Of a DNA stretch of 33,403 nt, positions 31,810 through 33,403 are shown one piece after another (the stretch's first letter is position 1; every line of letters starts with the position of its first letter). Location of the stretch: NCBI GenBank assembly GCA_905480405.1, contig CAJQQH010000074.1, positions 1 to 33,403 on the forward strand, written 5' to 3'. The position numbers and the translations under genes were made by a program. The notes under the pieces were generated by a model. The model ran no database searches. It worked only from the letters and a program-made list of their open reading frames with translations, and was not told where the DNA came from. Origin of the DNA: an uncultured Polaribacter sp. (GTDB lineage: Bacteria; Bacteroidota; Bacteroidia; Flavobacteriales; Flavobacteriaceae).

Positions 31810-33006
31810 ATGAAAATGATAAAATATTTTTCTCTATTATTATTTCTTAGTTTTATTTCTTGTGATAAAGAAACAAAAACTATTTCCGAATTAGAAAATA
31901 TTCATGCATCTATAAAAACTGAATTTGCACCTGATAAGAGAGTTGAGTTATTTGAAATTTATTTTGAGAATACTGATAATCAACTTATTTTAGAAGGAGA
32001 AACGACTTCTAAAAAAGCATTCTCTATTCTTATAGATAGTTTGAAAAATAGAAAATTAAAGTTTACAAATAATGTACGTGTTTTACCAGACTCTGCTGTT
32101 GGAGATCTAAAATATGCAATCGCTAAAAATTCTGTAATAAACATACGCTCTAAACCTAAACATTCTGCTGAATTAGGAACACAAGGTTTACTTGGAATGC
32201 CTTTAAAAGTCTTGGATAAAAAAGGTGATTTCTACCGAGTACAAACTCCAGACAATTATATTTCTTGGGTTGACAAAGGCGGAATTACACGAATGAACAA
32301 AGAGAATTTTGACGCATGGAATCATAGAAAGAAAATAATATTCACCAAAAACTTTGGATATGTATATGCTGATAAAAGTAAAGATTCTGAAATAATCTCG
32401 GATATTACTTTGGGTGGAATTTTAAGGTTTATAGGACTCGATAATACTTTCTTTGAAGTAGAATATCCTGACAAAAGAAAAGGGTTTGTAAAAAGAGAAG
32501 AAGCTATTTATTATGATACTTGGATTTATAATTTAAAACCTAATCAAGAGAATATAGAAAATGTTGCAAAAAAAATGGATGGTTTCCCTTATTTATGGGG
32601 AGGAACTTCTAGTAAGGGAATAGATTGTAGCGGATTTACAAAAATGGTGTATTTAATGAATGGTTTTATAATACCAAGAGATGCATCGCAACAAGTTAAT
32701 GCTGGTAAAATCGTAGATTCTGATTTAGATTTTATAGACTTAGAAAAAGGAGATTTATTATTCTTTGGAACAAAAGCAACTAAAGAAAAGAAACAACGTG
32801 TTGTACATGTTGGTATTTGGCTAGGAAATAATAAAATGGAATTTATTCATGCTTCTGGTAATGTTCATTTAAGTTCTATGGATATAAATCATGCTAAATA
32901 TGATGAATTTAATAAGAATAGATATTTAGGAAGTAGACGTTACTTAGGCGTAAATGATGAAATGATTATTAATTTGAAAAAAAATAAAACTGCATTTATT
33001 AAATAG
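31810..33006 (+). CDS. Lipoprotein with SH3-like domains and NlpC/P60 peptidase
   Basis: A 398-residue lipoprotein (lipobox 'LSFISC', Cys18). After a linker come two bacterial SH3-like segments (about 95-155, 'INIRSKPKHSAELGTQGLLG', and about 175-235), then an NlpC/P60 domain (about 250-385) with catalytic Cys273 ('GIDCSGFTK') and the His in 'VVHVGIWLG', and 'FIHASG'. This YkfC-like layout cleaves gamma-D-glutamyl-diamino acid bonds in peptidoglycan peptides in the periplasm, for wall turnover or recycling. It is divergent from kynU across 151 bases and followed by about 330 bases without a gene. Confidence 0.88.
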   Translation: MKMIKYFSLLLFLSFISCDKETKTISELENIHASIKTEFAPDKRVELFEIYFENTDNQLILEGETTSKKAFSILIDSLKNRKLKFTNNVRVLPDSAVGDLKYAIAKNSVINIRSKPKHSAELGTQGLLGMPLKVLDKKGDFYRVQTPDNYISWVDKGGITRMNKENFDAWNHRKKIIFTKNFGYVYADKSKDSEIISDITLGGILRFIGLDNTFFEVEYPDKRKGFVKREEAIYYDTWIYNLKPNQENIENVAKKMDGFPYLWGGTSSKGIDCSGFTKMVYLMNGFIIPRDASQQVNAGKIVDSDLDFIDLEKGDLLFFGTKATKEKKQRVVHVGIWLGNNKMEFIHASGNVHLSSMDINHAKYDEFNKNRYLGSRRYLGVNDEMIINLKKNKTAFIK

Positions 33007-33159
33007 AGAATATCATAGTTTTTAAACTGAATTTCTCAATGAGAATTATTTTTTTTTATTGTGCAACGGGTTAAAAACATCTTGTTTACTTTTTTCACTC
33101 TTTTAAGTAAGGGACACAAATTAACTTTTAAGGTACTAACAAAATAATGTAAATAGGTC

Positions 33160-33284
33160 TAGCCCTGATTGAACGATTTGTTTGAGCTCTTTTTTAGTTT
33201 CAGTTTTAGTGAATTTTGCTTTTTTGCAAATTTGTATCAAGAACAAACTAAAAAAAGCGAGTAGTGAAAGCAGGAAATAGCTTC
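33160..33284 (+). repeat. REP-like intergenic repeat, copy B
   Basis: Runs from TAGCCCTGATTGAAC through TTTGTTTGAGCTCTTTTTT to AAAAAAAGCGAG and GAAAGCAGGAAATAGCTTC. It is copy A with an extra inner loop that contains its own small hairpin (AGTTT...AAACT, GCAAA/TTTGC types). With the terminator at 33284 it fills most of the 33007-33340 gap, in which I see no gene. Confidence 0.75.
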
Positions 33285-33322
33285 AAAAAAAATACCCTTC
33301 AATATAAAAACTGAAGGGTATT
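33284..33322 (-). terminator. Intrinsic terminator of the partial serA-like gene
   Basis: AATACCCTTC (33291-33300) and GAAGGGTATT (33313-33322) form a perfect 10-bp stem with a 12-base loop. On the minus strand it is followed by a run of eight T. It lies 18 bases after the stop at 33341. Confidence 0.88.
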
Positions 33323-33340
33323 AATTATTTTTAAAAACAA

Positions 33341-33403
33341 TTAATATAAAACTCTAAACTTAATTGTTCCTTCTATTTTTCTTAACTCGTCTAAAACCGC
33401 TGT
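33341..33403 (-). CDS. serA: C-terminal end of probable D-3-phosphoglycerate dehydrogenase
   Basis: The last 20 codons of a minus-strand gene whose start lies beyond the window. They end 'DELRKIEGTIKFRVLY' and a TAA stop, resembling the final strand of the ACT domain of flavobacterial SerA (serine biosynthesis, 3-phosphoglycerate oxidation). A strong terminator follows directly. The reading frame is certain from the stop and terminator; the name rests on this short tail only. Confidence 0.5.
   Translation of the reverse strand, partial: TAVLDELRKIEGTIKFRVLY

Noticed and set aside
1..33403. CRISPR array, tRNA, rRNA, prophage or insertion-sequence transposase
   Set aside because: I looked for regular spaced repeats, cloverleaf-like genes and transposase or phage proteins and saw none. 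The only dispersed repeats are the REP-like elements.

Overview
The window looks like chromosome from a marine-type member of the Flavobacteriaceae (Bacteroidota), close to Polaribacter or Tenacibaculum. The grounds are the low G+C content (about 30%), the absence of Shine-Dalgarno sites, promoters with the Bacteroidota -7 element TAnnTTTG, and families typical of that group (DUF6428, DUF2853, DUF6500, a CarboxypepD_reg-type TonB receptor, a bacterial kynurenine pathway). The genus is an inference; no rRNA or tRNA gene was seen.

Layout. 1-221 is the start of an unrecognised gene cut by the window edge. 376-1809 is a small arsenic operon (arsR, an arsC-like phosphatase-fold reductase, DUF6428) with no efflux pump in view. 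1863-5359 is a five-gene ECF sigma factor module: sigma factor, single-pass acidic anti-sigma candidate, duplicated lipoprotein, basic LTxxQ repeat protein and outer-membrane beta-barrel. Three promoters in it share the bipartite signature TTCAAACTAT-N15-TCTAA. 5453-6566 is a VOC protein plus YafY/WYL regulator pair with a palindromic operator candidate. 6644-7558 is an alpha/beta hydrolase broken by one in-frame TGA. 7731-13165 carries housekeeping genes: yaaA, a SanA-like gene, sdaA, DUF2853 and dnaK. 13319-15085 is an orphan LytS-type sensor kinase plus an unknown gene. 15142-18002 is a tightly coupled operon: NDH-2, a zinc-ribbon membrane protein, a small membrane protein and an AraC/GyrI regulator.

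18100-22182 holds a TonB-dependent receptor and a DUF2141-DUF2306-TPR operon. The two promoters there have the same architecture: a 9-bp direct repeat with 21-bp period, as LytTR regulators recognise, placed exactly 43 bp before a -7 element. The two units are therefore probably co-regulated.

22228-31658 is a run of twelve minus-strand genes built around oxidative tryptophan catabolism: kynureninase, kynurenine 3-monooxygenase, 3-hydroxyanthranilate dioxygenase, ACMS decarboxylase, an aminomuconate-semialdehyde dehydrogenase and a RidA-type deaminase candidate. It also has an SDR lacking the usual Tyr-Lys pair and several small proteins of unknown role. Tryptophan 2,3-dioxygenase and formamidase are not in the window. 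31810-33006 is an SH3-NlpC/P60 lipoprotein, and the window ends in the last 20 codons of what is probably serA. Four copies of a REP-like intergenic repeat (20265, 24444, 24547, 33160) lie between genes.

The strongest candidates for undescribed biology are the ECF envelope-stress-like module with its three matched promoters, the twin LytTR-type promoters, and the intergenic repeat family.
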